From Acetobacter syzygii (GTDB taxonomy: Bacteria > Pseudomonadota > Alphaproteobacteria > Acetobacterales > Acetobacteraceae), in NCBI RefSeq assembly GCF_000964225.1, contig NZ_BAMZ01000027.1:1-64000 (forward strand): DNA of 64,000 nt. The letters are read 5' to 3'. Both the position numbers and the translations under genes were made by a program. Shown one piece after another: positions 53,323 to 62,382 of the stretch. The notes below the pieces were generated by a model. The model saw only the letters and a list, made by a program, of their open reading frames with translations. It was not told the origin of the DNA and ran no database searches. The stretch's first letter is position 1; each line of letters begins with the position of its first letter.

Positions 53323-56300
53323 ATGAGGCGTTTAGCAGCGATAAAACTTGGGGTGACGGGGGTTGCGGCATTTGTCGTGCCTGTTGCTGTCTATGCCCAG
53401 TCGCTGGAAACGGCTCCCTCTTCTGCGGTTGATGTGGGGACTCTGCTGCTCCAGAAGGCACAATACTGGCACGATCATTACGAAATGGATCAGGCATGGC
53501 AGACTCTGGCTCAGGCTGCTCATCTGGCGCCTGATAATCCGCATGTACTGGAACTGCAGGGCTTGTGGGCGCATGAGGGGGGGGATGGTGCCGCTGCCGA
53601 TGCCGCCCTGCAAACATTGACCCGGCGCTTTCCCGATGCGCCAGAAACACAAAGGTTGCAGGCAGCTCTTGCGCATGGGCATACGCAGGAAGTGGATGTT
53701 TCAAGCGCACGTAGTCTGGCCAAGGCGGGGGAGACAAGTGCTGCCGCCGCTGCGTACCGCAAGCTTTTTCCTAACGGTCCTCCACCAGCCTATGCTGTTG
53801 AATATTACGAAACCATGGCAGGTGCCGTTGGGTATAGGGATAAGGGGCGGCTTGGCCTTAAGCAGTTACTAGAACAGAATCCCAATAATATTGATGCACA
53901 AATAGCCTACGCACAGGTTTTGACCTGGCGACCCCTGACCCGGTTGGACGGGCTTCAGCGTTTACAGCAACTGGCGAATATTAAAGGTTTAACGGCTACG
54001 CAGCGGGATTCCATTGATCATGCGTGGAGTGAAACACTGCATTGGCTGGCGCCCACGCCGGAAAGTGTGCCAGCTTATGACGCATGGCTAAAAGTGCACC
54101 CACAGGATACGGAGATGCAGGCGGTTAGAGATCGCGCGATGGCAGCAGAGCCGGAGAGCGCCTTGATTAATCGTACGCAGGGATATCAGGCACTTTCCAA
54201 CAATAATCTGCCTGATGCTGACAAATATTTTTCACAGGCGGTGGTTGATCGTCCTACCGATGTCGATGCCCTTGTGGGGCTTGGACTTGTTCGTATGCGG
54301 CAAAGTCGTATGCAGGAAGCCATCGATTTGTTTGAAAAAGCTACTAAAATTGACCCTCAGGGTTCAAGCCGATGGGCTTCGGCTTTGGCCGCGGCCAAAG
54401 TTGCGGGAACCTATGCGCGCATAAGGCCGCTTATGCAGGCAGGCAATTACGAAGCTGCTAAAAACGAAATTCAGCAGGCTTTAGCACTTGATCCCAAACA
54501 GGCAGGGCTTATTGCGCTCTCTGGCGATGTGGCAGTTAAAGAAAAAAATCCGCGTGAGGCAGAAGACCTTTACAGGCAGGCTCTTGCAATAGAACCGGAA
54601 AACGCAACGGCCTTGCAAGGGTTATATAGTCTGCTGCGAACATCTGGCAAAACAGCAGAACTTGCCGATGTTGAACGTCGGCTGCTTAAGATTTCGCCTA
54701 ATTTTGGCAAGCAGATTGCGGTAGAAGATCTAAGACGGCAGATCGCGACGACCGCTAATCTGGACGAGAAAATAAACCTGCTGCGCAAAGCTGTTGGGGA
54801 AGAGCCGAGTAACCCATGGTTGCGGCTCAATCTGGCGCAATCGCTGGTAACCGCCGGGAATCAGGGGGAAGCTGCCGAGGTTATGGACCCGATTTTATTG
54901 GCGTCCAGGGCCGGTTCTCTGGCTAATGTGCAGGCTGGCATTTATTACGCCAATCAAGTTCACGATACCGCTTTGCTGGAGCGGTTGTTTAAAGTTTTGC
55001 CCCGTCAGGGTATGACAGCAGACATACGGCAGATTTCTGATCGTTTGAAATTTCAAAAACTGGTTGCTGCCGCACCAGATGATCCACAGGACGCCAGAAT
55101 ATATTTTAACCGTATTGCCCAGCAGGATAGCGAGGATACAAGCGGTGTTCATGGCCAGCTTATGGGGCAGGCACTTTTAAAACGTGGTGATGCAGCCGGA
55201 GCTGTTGGGCTGTTGACCGAAATGCTCCGGCGTGCCCGGGCGCCATCGGCACAGCAACGCATTGCTTACGCCGGGCTTATGCTGGAAGCGCAAAAACCAG
55301 CAGCTGCACGCCGGATTGTTGCATCCCTTGAAGGGGAGCAATTAACAGATGAACAGCAGACTTTTTTGAAAGGCATCAAGGACGGGCTTGCCATTCAGGC
55401 ATCCGATAGGCTGAATGATGAAGGCCGGCGTGCAGAAGCCTATGATGCTCTGGCCCCGGCTTTGCAAACGGGCCAGTCGCCCGGTCAGCTTGCTCTCTCC
55501 CGTCTGTATCAGTCAGATCATAATGTCAAAAAAGCCCTGTCTATTACACGGGCTGTTCTGAATGAGAATCCGGATGATCTGGATGCGCGGTTGCAGGCCA
55601 TTCGCCTGAGTGTTGAGCTTCATGATATTGGGCAGGCCAGGCAGGATCTGGATATGATGCGTGAACGTGCACCGTCCGATCCGCGTACATGGGTTGCAGG
55701 CTCGGTGGTTGCTAAAGCTGCAGGCAACTGGACCGAAGCCCTGAATAATCTGGCTCAGGCCCGTATGCTGCGGCTGGAAAGTGTGGGTACGCCCGTGGAG
55801 GTGGAAGATGGTGAAAATCCGTTCCGCCATGGGGTTTCTCAGGCTGGTGCTACCAAAACCACAGACCCGATGCTGGCTTCGATTGACCGGGAAATTGAGG
55901 TAACCGGTAAGGCTTATGCACCCTATCTGGATGTTGGGCCGGTGTTTAATACCCGCAGCGGATCGGGGCTTGGCAAACTGGCCAATGTGGAAGTGCCAAT
56001 TCTGGGGTCCATGCAGGTGGGGGAAGGACGCCTGAATGCTTCACTCACCCCGGTCTCTCTTTCCGCCGGGGATGCGCCATCGCAATATTCAGGACATGAT
56101 GCAGCGGGTGTGGCGCTGAATGCCGGATATGAGTGGAACTGGCTTAAAGGAGATGTGGGTACAACCCCGCTTGGTTTTGCTACTACGAATGTTGTCGCCG
56201 GTGTGCAGTTTTTCCCACAGATTACGGATAATCTGCATCTGAGCTTTTTAGCGGAGCGGCGTGCCTTAACGGATAGTGTGGTTGCCTATTCTGGCATGAA

Positions 56301-56922
56301 AAACAAAACCACTGGCAAAACATGGGGTGGCGTGATCAAAAATCATGTACACTTGCAACTAGCTTATGATGGCACGGGTTTTACCATTTATGGTGGTGGT
56401 GGGTATGCCTACCTGGATGGTCAGAACACCCGGTCGAACGAGGAGTATGAGGCCGGTGTGGGCGGTATGGTTACCGTGTACAAAAACCATAATCATGAAG
56501 TGCAGATTGGTTCAAACCTGACGTGGTTCCGGTTTGATAATAACCAGTATGTTTTTCCTGATCATACCTACCCGAGTAACAGCTATGGCTATGGCGGGTA
56601 TTTCTCGCCCCAGTCTTTCTTTTCTGTCACTGTGCCCGTTACTTATACCGGTCAGATTGATAAGTGGATGTGGGATGTTGGTGGTCAGTTGGGTTACCAG
56701 AACTATCACTCACAGGCACTGCTTAATCTGGATGATACGTCCCAGCCTATTGGGGCGGCGCGTCCCACCAATCACCTGATTGGTGGCGCACATGGTAATT
56801 TCTCTTATCAGGTCTCTCCCGCTTTGCGTGTAGGTGCGAACTTCCAGTTCCAGAAGGCAGGGCCATGGAACCAGTTTATTGCCGGGCTGGCAGCACGCTA
56901 CACTTTTCTGGATACCCAATGA
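53323..56922 (+). CDS. bcsC: Cellulose export protein BcsC (TPR + outer-membrane barrel)
   Basis: 1199 residues. Signal peptide (cleavage near VYAQ, residue 26), then about 800 residues of TPR-type helical repeats (for example HYEMDQAWQTLAQAAHLAPDNP and GNYEAAKNEIQQALALDPKQ). The C-terminal 330 residues (from about 865) form the BCSC_C beta-barrel, with alternating aromatic strands and a final YTFLDTQ. It carries cellulose across the periplasm and outer membrane. It starts 9 bases after bcsB and its stop overlaps bcsD. Length is close to that known for Komagataeibacter BcsC. Confidence 0.94.
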   Translation: MRRLAAIKLGVTGVAAFVVPVAVYAQSLETAPSSAVDVGTLLLQKAQYWHDHYEMDQAWQTLAQAAHLAPDNPHVLELQGLWAHEGGDGAAADAALQTLTRRFPDAPETQRLQAALAHGHTQEVDVSSARSLAKAGETSAAAAAYRKLFPNGPPPAYAVEYYETMAGAVGYRDKGRLGLKQLLEQNPNNIDAQIAYAQVLTWRPLTRLDGLQRLQQLANIKGLTATQRDSIDHAWSETLHWLAPTPESVPAYDAWLKVHPQDTEMQAVRDRAMAAEPESALINRTQGYQALSNNNLPDADKYFSQAVVDRPTDVDALVGLGLVRMRQSRMQEAIDLFEKATKIDPQGSSRWASALAAAKVAGTYARIRPLMQAGNYEAAKNEIQQALALDPKQAGLIALSGDVAVKEKNPREAEDLYRQALAIEPENATALQGLYSLLRTSGKTAELADVERRLLKISPNFGKQIAVEDLRRQIATTANLDEKINLLRKAVGEEPSNPWLRLNLAQSLVTAGNQGEAAEVMDPILLASRAGSLANVQAGIYYANQVHDTALLERLFKVLPRQGMTADIRQISDRLKFQKLVAAAPDDPQDARIYFNRIAQQDSEDTSGVHGQLMGQALLKRGDAAGAVGLLTEMLRRARAPSAQQRIAYAGLMLEAQKPAAARRIVASLEGEQLTDEQQTFLKGIKDGLAIQASDRLNDEGRRAEAYDALAPALQTGQSPGQLALSRLYQSDHNVKKALSITRAVLNENPDDLDARLQAIRLSVELHDIGQARQDLDMMRERAPSDPRTWVAGSVVAKAAGNWTEALNNLAQARMLRLESVGTPVEVEDGENPFRHGVSQAGATKTTDPMLASIDREIEVTGKAYAPYLDVGPVFNTRSGSGLGKLANVEVPILGSMQVGEGRLNASLTPVSLSAGDAPSQYSGHDAAGVALNAGYEWNWLKGDVGTTPLGFATTNVVAGVQFFPQITDNLHLSFLAERRALTDSVVAYSGMKNKTTGKTWGGVIKNHVHLQLAYDGTGFTIYGGGGYAYLDGQNTRSNEEYEAGVGGMVTVYKNHNHEVQIGSNLTWFRFDNNQYVFPDHTYPSNSYGYGGYFSPQSFFSVTVPVTYTGQIDKWMWDVGGQLGYQNYHSQALLNLDDTSQPIGAARPTNHLIGGAHGNFSYQVSPALRVGANFQFQKAGPWNQFIAGLAARYTFLDTQ

Positions 56923-57353
56923 AAGTTATCGGAATGTCACTGTTTTTGCACGAGCTGGCCCGTAGTTTTGATGCGCAGGTGGGAAGTGTAGGCCGCGACA
57001 GGTTCTTGCAGGATGTGGGGCGCCAGATGGCGGCCCGTCTGGGGCTGCCTCCATGCCAGACGCTTGAGATGCTGGAAATGGAGATGAACGCGGCTCTCGC
57101 TCTTCTGGAGTGGGGGCACGTTACTCTGGCGGTTGATACTTTGGATAAAAAGCTTGTGCTCCGGCACGGGGGACTGCCTCTTGTTGGCAGTATGGGAGAC
57201 CCGCCGGGTTGGTGGCTGGTGCCGGCATTGGCTGGTCTTTATAGTGCATGGTTGGAACAGCAGCCGGATTCTCTTTCGGATGCACGCATGAACTGGTCCG
57301 TGGAGAAAAATTCAGAAGCGACCCATGTCGTTGTGTTGACTTATGGACATTAG
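56919..57353 (+). CDS. bcsD: Cellulose crystallisation subunit BcsD
   Basis: 144 residues from ATG 56919, overlapping the bcsC stop (ATGA). The sequence fits BcsD: SLFLHELARSFDAQVG, RFLQDVGRQMAARLGLPPC, LEMEMNAALALLEWGHVTL, GSMGDPPGWWLVPALAGLYSAWL. BcsD forms octamers that help pack glucan chains into crystalline ribbons and is typical of acetic acid bacterial and other type I loci. No signal peptide is seen. This supports the view that the locus makes structured cellulose. Confidence 0.9.
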   Translation: MKVIGMSLFLHELARSFDAQVGSVGRDRFLQDVGRQMAARLGLPPCQTLEMLEMEMNAALALLEWGHVTLAVDTLDKKLVLRHGGLPLVGSMGDPPGWWLVPALAGLYSAWLEQQPDSLSDARMNWSVEKNSEATHVVVLTYGH

Positions 57354-57397
57354 AACTGTCACTTGCTTATCTGTAATAATGGGAAGGGTTTTCGATA

Positions 57398-58045
57398 ATG
57401 CATCCTTTGCTTGCTGGTCTTACAATTCTTATGATCGGGGATAGCCACCTGACGCATAAGAACACTCTTGTTGCCTCTTTGCCAGAAGCGTTTGTTGCGC
57501 AGGGTGCCAAGGTCGTAACCTATGGTTTGTGTTCGTCCAAACCGGAAGACTGGGTGGATGAAAAACCCCTGAATGCGTGTGGTTACACAAAACGGATTGG
57601 CACCGAACGCATTAATGTCTCCATGGACAAGAACGATGCTCCTCCGAACATTCAGACACTGATGCAGCAATGGCATCCGGATGCTGTTGTTGTGGTCTTT
57701 GGTGATGCCATGGCGGGGTATAGCCAGCCAAAAATGCCAACAGACTGGATTAAGGATCAGGTTCATGCTCTGGTGGAAAATATAGGGTCCACCAAATGCG
57801 TGTGGATTGGCCCAACCTGGGGGCACTACAACCCGCGTTACGGTAAAACAGATGCGCGTACCGTTGAACTGGCCAACCTGCTGAACAAGGAAGTCCAGCC
57901 CTGCCATTATGTGGATTCAACCAAGCTGTTGCAGTCCAAGGATGTGAGCACGGAAGATGGTCTGCACCTGACAACAGAAGATTATACAAAGTGGAGCAAG
58001 GCAATCGTACAGAATGTAGAGCCTATGCTGGAAAAAGGTCAGTAA
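57398..58045 (+). CDS. bcsX: BcsX-type SGNH/GDSL-like protein (first copy)
   Basis: 215 residues. The N-terminus is LLAGLTILMIGDSHLTHK with the GDSH serine motif of SGNH hydrolases. The C-terminal STEDGLHLTTEDY gives the D-x-x-H pair. The block III region reads VVVVFGDAMAGY with no Asn. Related bcsX genes are found in Komagataeibacter type II loci beside bcsY and are thought to help acylate cellulose. It is clearly paralogous to the gene at 62383. There is a good GGGAAGGG box upstream. Location is uncertain; the hydrophobic N-terminus could be the first beta strand, not a signal. Confidence 0.75.
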   Translation: MHPLLAGLTILMIGDSHLTHKNTLVASLPEAFVAQGAKVVTYGLCSSKPEDWVDEKPLNACGYTKRIGTERINVSMDKNDAPPNIQTLMQQWHPDAVVVVFGDAMAGYSQPKMPTDWIKDQVHALVENIGSTKCVWIGPTWGHYNPRYGKTDARTVELANLLNKEVQPCHYVDSTKLLQSKDVSTEDGLHLTTEDYTKWSKAIVQNVEPMLEKGQ

Positions 58046-58071
58046 CACCAATAATGCGAGGTATTAAAACA

Positions 58072-59169
58072 ATGTACGGCAAACAGGCTGAAAATAACCA
58101 TTCAGGCATTGGTCTGTCGCGCCGTACTTTGTTGTGGTCTGCGGCCATGTCCTCTGTATTGGTGCAAAAAGGCATGGCGCAGTCTGTGGATGAGTGGGGC
58201 TGGTATACTTCGCACTTTTTGCGTGATGATGGTCGAATTGTAGATAATGGCAATGGCTCCCAGTCCCATACCGAAGGGCAGGGGTATGGGATGCTGTTTG
58301 CTCAGGCTTATGATGACAAAAAAGCATTTGAAAAAATATTTGCCTGGACCGAAAATAATCTAAAATTACCCGATAGTGCCCTGCACGCGTGGCATTATTT
58401 GCCTGATACATCCCCCCATGTGCCAGATCGCAATAATGCAACGGATGGTGATTTGCTGATTGCTCTGGCACTGGCTTTTGCTGGTTACCGCTGGCAGAAA
58501 TCTGAATATTTGAATTCTGCTCGTGCTATTTACAAAGATGTTCGCAAGCGGCTTGTCCAGAAGGTGGCAGGTAAACGGGTTCTTTTGCCGGGTTACATTG
58601 GTTTTACAAATCCGGATTCCGTTACAATCAATTTATCTTATTACGTCATGCCGTCCTTAATTCTGGCTACAGGGCTGGATAATGCAGAGGTCTGGCGCTC
58701 ATTGATTAAAGATGGTCTGGCGCTAATACGGAGCGGGCGTTTTGGCCGCTGGAATCTGCCACCAGACTGGCTGCAAATTTCATCGCATACAGGAGCGGTT
58801 TCTATTGCTCCTCAATTCCCGCCTCGTTTTTCGTACGATGCCGTTCGCGTTCCCCTGTATCTGGCGTGGGCCGGGCAGTTAGGTGGAGAGCTGATGGCCG
58901 GATTTGATAATTACTGGACGGCATGGCCCGCAGGTTCACTGCCCGCATGGGTTGACCTGAAAACAGGAGAACGTTCACCCTATAATGCCCCTCCCGGATT
59001 TTATGACATTGGGGGGGCATGTGGGTTTGGCACTATGGCGGCAACCATGCCGCCGGTTCAGATGAACGATAATTATTATTCTTCTTCTCTGGCGTTGTTG
59101 TCGAGTCTGGTTAAACGTCAGTTTGGCGCAGATATTATGGCTGCGCAGTTTGGTCGCGGGAAATGGTAA
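58072..59169 (+). CDS. Endo-1,4-beta-glucanase, glycosyl hydrolase family 8 (CMCax/BcsZ)
   Basis: 365 residues from ATG 58072 (GAGG 9 bases upstream; ATG 58054 also in frame). The N-terminus holds LSRRTLLWSAAM, a twin-arginine-like signal. The mature enzyme has GH8 landmarks: SHTEGQGYGMLFA (catalytic Glu), DRNNATDGDLLIALAL, INLSYYVMPSLI and PPRFSYDAVRVPLYLAWAG (catalytic Asp region). In Komagataeibacter, CMCax lies upstream of bcsAB and is needed for normal ribbons; here it lies downstream of bcsD and bcsX. It trims tangled glucan chains outside the cytoplasm. Confidence 0.92.
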   Translation: MYGKQAENNHSGIGLSRRTLLWSAAMSSVLVQKGMAQSVDEWGWYTSHFLRDDGRIVDNGNGSQSHTEGQGYGMLFAQAYDDKKAFEKIFAWTENNLKLPDSALHAWHYLPDTSPHVPDRNNATDGDLLIALALAFAGYRWQKSEYLNSARAIYKDVRKRLVQKVAGKRVLLPGYIGFTNPDSVTINLSYYVMPSLILATGLDNAEVWRSLIKDGLALIRSGRFGRWNLPPDWLQISSHTGAVSIAPQFPPRFSYDAVRVPLYLAWAGQLGGELMAGFDNYWTAWPAGSLPAWVDLKTGERSPYNAPPGFYDIGGACGFGTMAATMPPVQMNDNYYSSSLALLSSLVKRQFGADIMAAQFGRGKW

Positions 59170-59639
59170 ACTATCCGGATACCCGCAGTATTTAAAAATG
59201 TATGGAGAATGCGTATTTTGTATTTTCCCATGATATGAAAAATGCAGATTTGGGAAAGAAATTGAGATAATATCTTGTTAAGGAAAGAAAAAACAAAAAT
59301 ATCTCTAAATTTCATGCTCTATTGTTTCTCATGGAATGTATTATATTTTGTAATGAATGTTTACCCAAGTGGTAGAGTAACGAATAAATTTTATGTTTCA
59401 CAGAAGATGTGGGTTGATTTATTTGCAGATTGCTTAACATAAGTTAATTTGCTAGACATCTTTGTCGCCTGATAGCGTCTAAAAAAATATTTCACAGTTA
59501 TTCATATTTTTTCCAAATGCTCCGTCTTTTTCTGATATAGGTAAAGAGACGAGTGCGTGCAGTTTTCGCGTGTTAACCTGCTTATTCCTAGGTAAAGCTT
59601 TATGGGGTTGTCCAAGGAAGAGCTGTCCGCTCCAATCTG
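59170..59639. promoter_or_regulatory. AT-rich gap between the two cellulose modules
   Basis: 470 bases without a supported gene, much richer in A+T than the flanks. Two short symmetrical sites are visible: TTAAC-ATAA-GTTAA at 59434-59447 and TAAAGCTTTA at 59593-59602. The size and composition suit a separate promoter for bcsB2-bcsX2-bcsY. I could not see a remnant of a second bcsA here. Confidence 0.55.
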
Positions 59640-62273
59640 TTGAGAGAAAGACCGTTCGTGTTCAAATTCTGTTCCCGTGTGATCTGGTCTGTCAGCGCTT
59701 CCGGTGTGGCCAGTTGGGTGTTGCTGACTGGGTGTTCTGCTGTTGCATTGGGGGCTACACCACAAAGCTCTGCACAGTATGAGGTGCCAGAGCGGCCTAG
59801 CCCATTTTTGCCCCCATCGGACGTATCGCTTAATGCTCACGCACGGGCATCTATGCCGTTGCCAGCATCCGGTGGACCAACAGGTACAGCAGGTTCTGGC
59901 AATGTTGCCCCCCCATCTGACCTGCCACCTCCAAGCGCTCCAGCGTCGGATGTTATGTTGGGCCCGAGTGGGACTGCTGCCTATCCCCCGTCAGATTCCG
60001 CATTGCCAGCGCAGGGGAACCCTCAGCCTGCAACGCCTTCAAACGGTCCTTCATATATAGGTGGGGATTCTGGCTATAATTTGGCAACGGCAAATTCATC
60101 GTCAGCCAATGTAGCCCAGCCAGAAATTATACGAACTCTTACCCTGCGTCAGTTGGGGCTCGCGTCTCCCATGACCCTGCGAGGATTTTCGCCTTTGCAG
60201 GGCGTTGATATTCCTATTCCAGCAGACGAAATTGTGACGCGTGCGCAGATTGTTATTGATGGTGCCATGTCACCTTCTTTGCTGCCGGAAGCGAGTAGTC
60301 TGACATTAACACTCAATGAACAGTACGTGGGTACTGTTCTGGTTGATCTTAAAAATTCGCGTTTTGGTCCGCTTGTTTTTGATATTGATCCCATTTTTTT
60401 TACGCGCCTCAATCATCTGAACTTTCAGTTTGCGGGAGAATATCGGCGCGACTGTAATGATATGCATAATGGCGTGTTGTGGGCGCGGGTTTCCAACCTG
60501 TCCAAGGTCATTATTGCTACGGTCAAATTGCCGCCGGTTCGTAAACTCTCTTATTTACCTATGCCATTTTTTGACCCGAATATGCGTGAGGTCTTGAAAG
60601 TTCCTTTTGTTTTCCCTCGTTCCAGTGGGCAGGGAGACCTTAAGGCAGCGGGTATTGTGGCATCGTGGTTTGGTAAGCTGGCGGATTTCCGTGGAACGTC
60701 TTTCCCCGTTTCCACCGCGTTTCCGGCAATCGGGAATGCCGTGGAAATTGGGGAGAATATTCCACTCGACCGCAACGGTACACTCCCTTCTGGCCCAACG
60801 TTGTTTGAGATCGCCAATCCCAATGACCGGAATGGTACGGTGTTGGTTGTCACTGGCCAGAACCATAAAGAAGTTGAAATTGCGGCGCGTGTTCTTGCAT
60901 TTTCGTCTGATACATTAGGAGACGTGCCGTTCAAGGTGGTTTCGGACGTCACTTTGGCGCCCCGCAAACCTTACGATGCCCCTGCTTTTGTACCAACGGA
61001 TCGACCCGTCAAATTTGGCGAGCTGATGTCTGCCATGGATTTGCAGCAGCAGGGTGGTGCTCCTTTGGGTATTAATGTTCCATTCCGCATTCCTCCTGAT
61101 CTGTATCGGTGGAAGCAGCATGGCTTTCCGCTCAAAATTCAGGCCAGAACCCCGGTTGCCGCAGCTTTTGAGCATGAAGGTGCGCATCTGGATGTGCTTG
61201 TCAATAATGCCTATGTGCAGAGCTTCCCGTTATTTTCAGATGTATTTTGGAAAAAGGTTGAAGGGCATCTGCCGGGTCATCAGAATGGGTTGATGACGTT
61301 TGATGCGGCTCTTCCACCATGGTTGCTTTTTGGTGGTCGCAACCAGTTGGATCTGAGCTTTAATGTTCTGCCAATCGACCGTGGTGCCTGTCGGCGTACG
61401 AGTGATGATTTTATTGCTGAGGTCGATTCAACCTCTACGTTTGATTTTCGTAAAAGCTATCATTACGCCACATTGCCAGACCTATCGTATTTTGCAGGCT
61501 CTGCTTTTCCATTTTCCAGAATGGCAGATTATTCCCAGACGGCGGTTGTTCTGCCAGCACAGCCTGATCCGGGTGTTAGCACCGCTTTTCTTAACCTGAT
61601 GGGCTTTTTGGGTGGGGCAACACAATATCCTGTCGTTGGGATCGATGTTGTGTCCAGCAGCGATCTGGGTGGATTATCGTCGTCCAAGGATATTATTGTG
61701 CTCTCCACGCTGGACCAGCTTGGAGCGGCAAAAAGTCTGCTGTCTCGTTCTGCTTATGAGATTAATGGACAGACAATCCGGTTGGGACAAAAAACCCTGC
61801 TCGATGGTCTGTGGTATTTGTTCCAGGACAGGGATAATGCCGGGCAGCATAATAATGTTGAATCGGTTTTGAATGCACCAATTGTTAACGCATCGCTCCT
61901 GATCGGTGGTGAATCGCCGTACACCAACCATCGTTCTGTTGTCGCGCTTCTGGCAGATCGCTCAGACCTGCTCCCGCAAATGGTTTCATCTTTGCTGGAC
62001 AGGCAGAAACTGTCCGCTGTCCAGGGTGATCTGGTGATAAAAAATGGTGATGTCTTCACTAATTACCGTAATACGCGCCGTTATACGGTTGGGTCATTGC
62101 CGTTGTGGATCCGCCTTGAAGTCATGCTTGAGGAGCACGTGGTCCTTGTTATTCTTGCCAGTCTGTTTGGAGCCGGGTTGCTGGCAGTTGGCACGGCCAG
62201 GTGGTTGCGGGCTTACGCACAACGCCGGTTAAAGCGGAAATTACCCGGCGAGGACGACCCGATTGATACGTAA
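59640..62273 (+). CDS. Second BcsB cellulose synthase subunit
   Basis: 877 residues from TTG 59640, or GTG 59658 (six codons later). A hydrophobic signal ends in LLTGCSAVALGA, offering both a lipobox-like LTGC and a Sec cleavage site. After a Pro/Ser-rich linker of about 110 residues comes a full BcsB: LTLRQLGLASPMTLRG, DIPIPADEIVTRAQIVI, NEQYVGTVLVD, AAGIVASWFGKLADFRG, RKPYDAPAFVPTDRPVKFGEL and a C-terminal membrane anchor with a basic tail. It is a diverged paralogue of the BcsB at 51254 and, unlike it, intact. No bcsA accompanies it in the window. Confidence 0.9.
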   Translation: MRERPFVFKFCSRVIWSVSASGVASWVLLTGCSAVALGATPQSSAQYEVPERPSPFLPPSDVSLNAHARASMPLPASGGPTGTAGSGNVAPPSDLPPPSAPASDVMLGPSGTAAYPPSDSALPAQGNPQPATPSNGPSYIGGDSGYNLATANSSSANVAQPEIIRTLTLRQLGLASPMTLRGFSPLQGVDIPIPADEIVTRAQIVIDGAMSPSLLPEASSLTLTLNEQYVGTVLVDLKNSRFGPLVFDIDPIFFTRLNHLNFQFAGEYRRDCNDMHNGVLWARVSNLSKVIIATVKLPPVRKLSYLPMPFFDPNMREVLKVPFVFPRSSGQGDLKAAGIVASWFGKLADFRGTSFPVSTAFPAIGNAVEIGENIPLDRNGTLPSGPTLFEIANPNDRNGTVLVVTGQNHKEVEIAARVLAFSSDTLGDVPFKVVSDVTLAPRKPYDAPAFVPTDRPVKFGELMSAMDLQQQGGAPLGINVPFRIPPDLYRWKQHGFPLKIQARTPVAAAFEHEGAHLDVLVNNAYVQSFPLFSDVFWKKVEGHLPGHQNGLMTFDAALPPWLLFGGRNQLDLSFNVLPIDRGACRRTSDDFIAEVDSTSTFDFRKSYHYATLPDLSYFAGSAFPFSRMADYSQTAVVLPAQPDPGVSTAFLNLMGFLGGATQYPVVGIDVVSSSDLGGLSSSKDIIVLSTLDQLGAAKSLLSRSAYEINGQTIRLGQKTLLDGLWYLFQDRDNAGQHNNVESVLNAPIVNASLLIGGESPYTNHRSVVALLADRSDLLPQMVSSLLDRQKLSAVQGDLVIKNGDVFTNYRNTRRYTVGSLPLWIRLEVMLEEHVVLVILASLFGAGLLAVGTARWLRAYAQRRLKRKLPGEDDPIDT

Positions 62274-62301
62274 CGTAGCCGGGTTATGGACGTAGGTTGA
62301 A

Positions 62302-62347
62302 CAGCAGGTTCTGGATACGCTGGAAAGAAGCCAGCCAGAACCTGCTG
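62302..62347 (+). other. Intercistronic stem-loop between second bcsB and bcsX
   Basis: CAGCAGGTTCTGG and CCAGAACCTGCTG form a perfect 13-bp stem, with an inner CTGG/CCAG extension. The stem lies 35 bases upstream of the bcsX2 ATG and has no T-run after it. Confidence 0.75.
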
Positions 62348-62382
62348 CCATGAATGGCGGATAAAAGGATAAGAACGGGACC

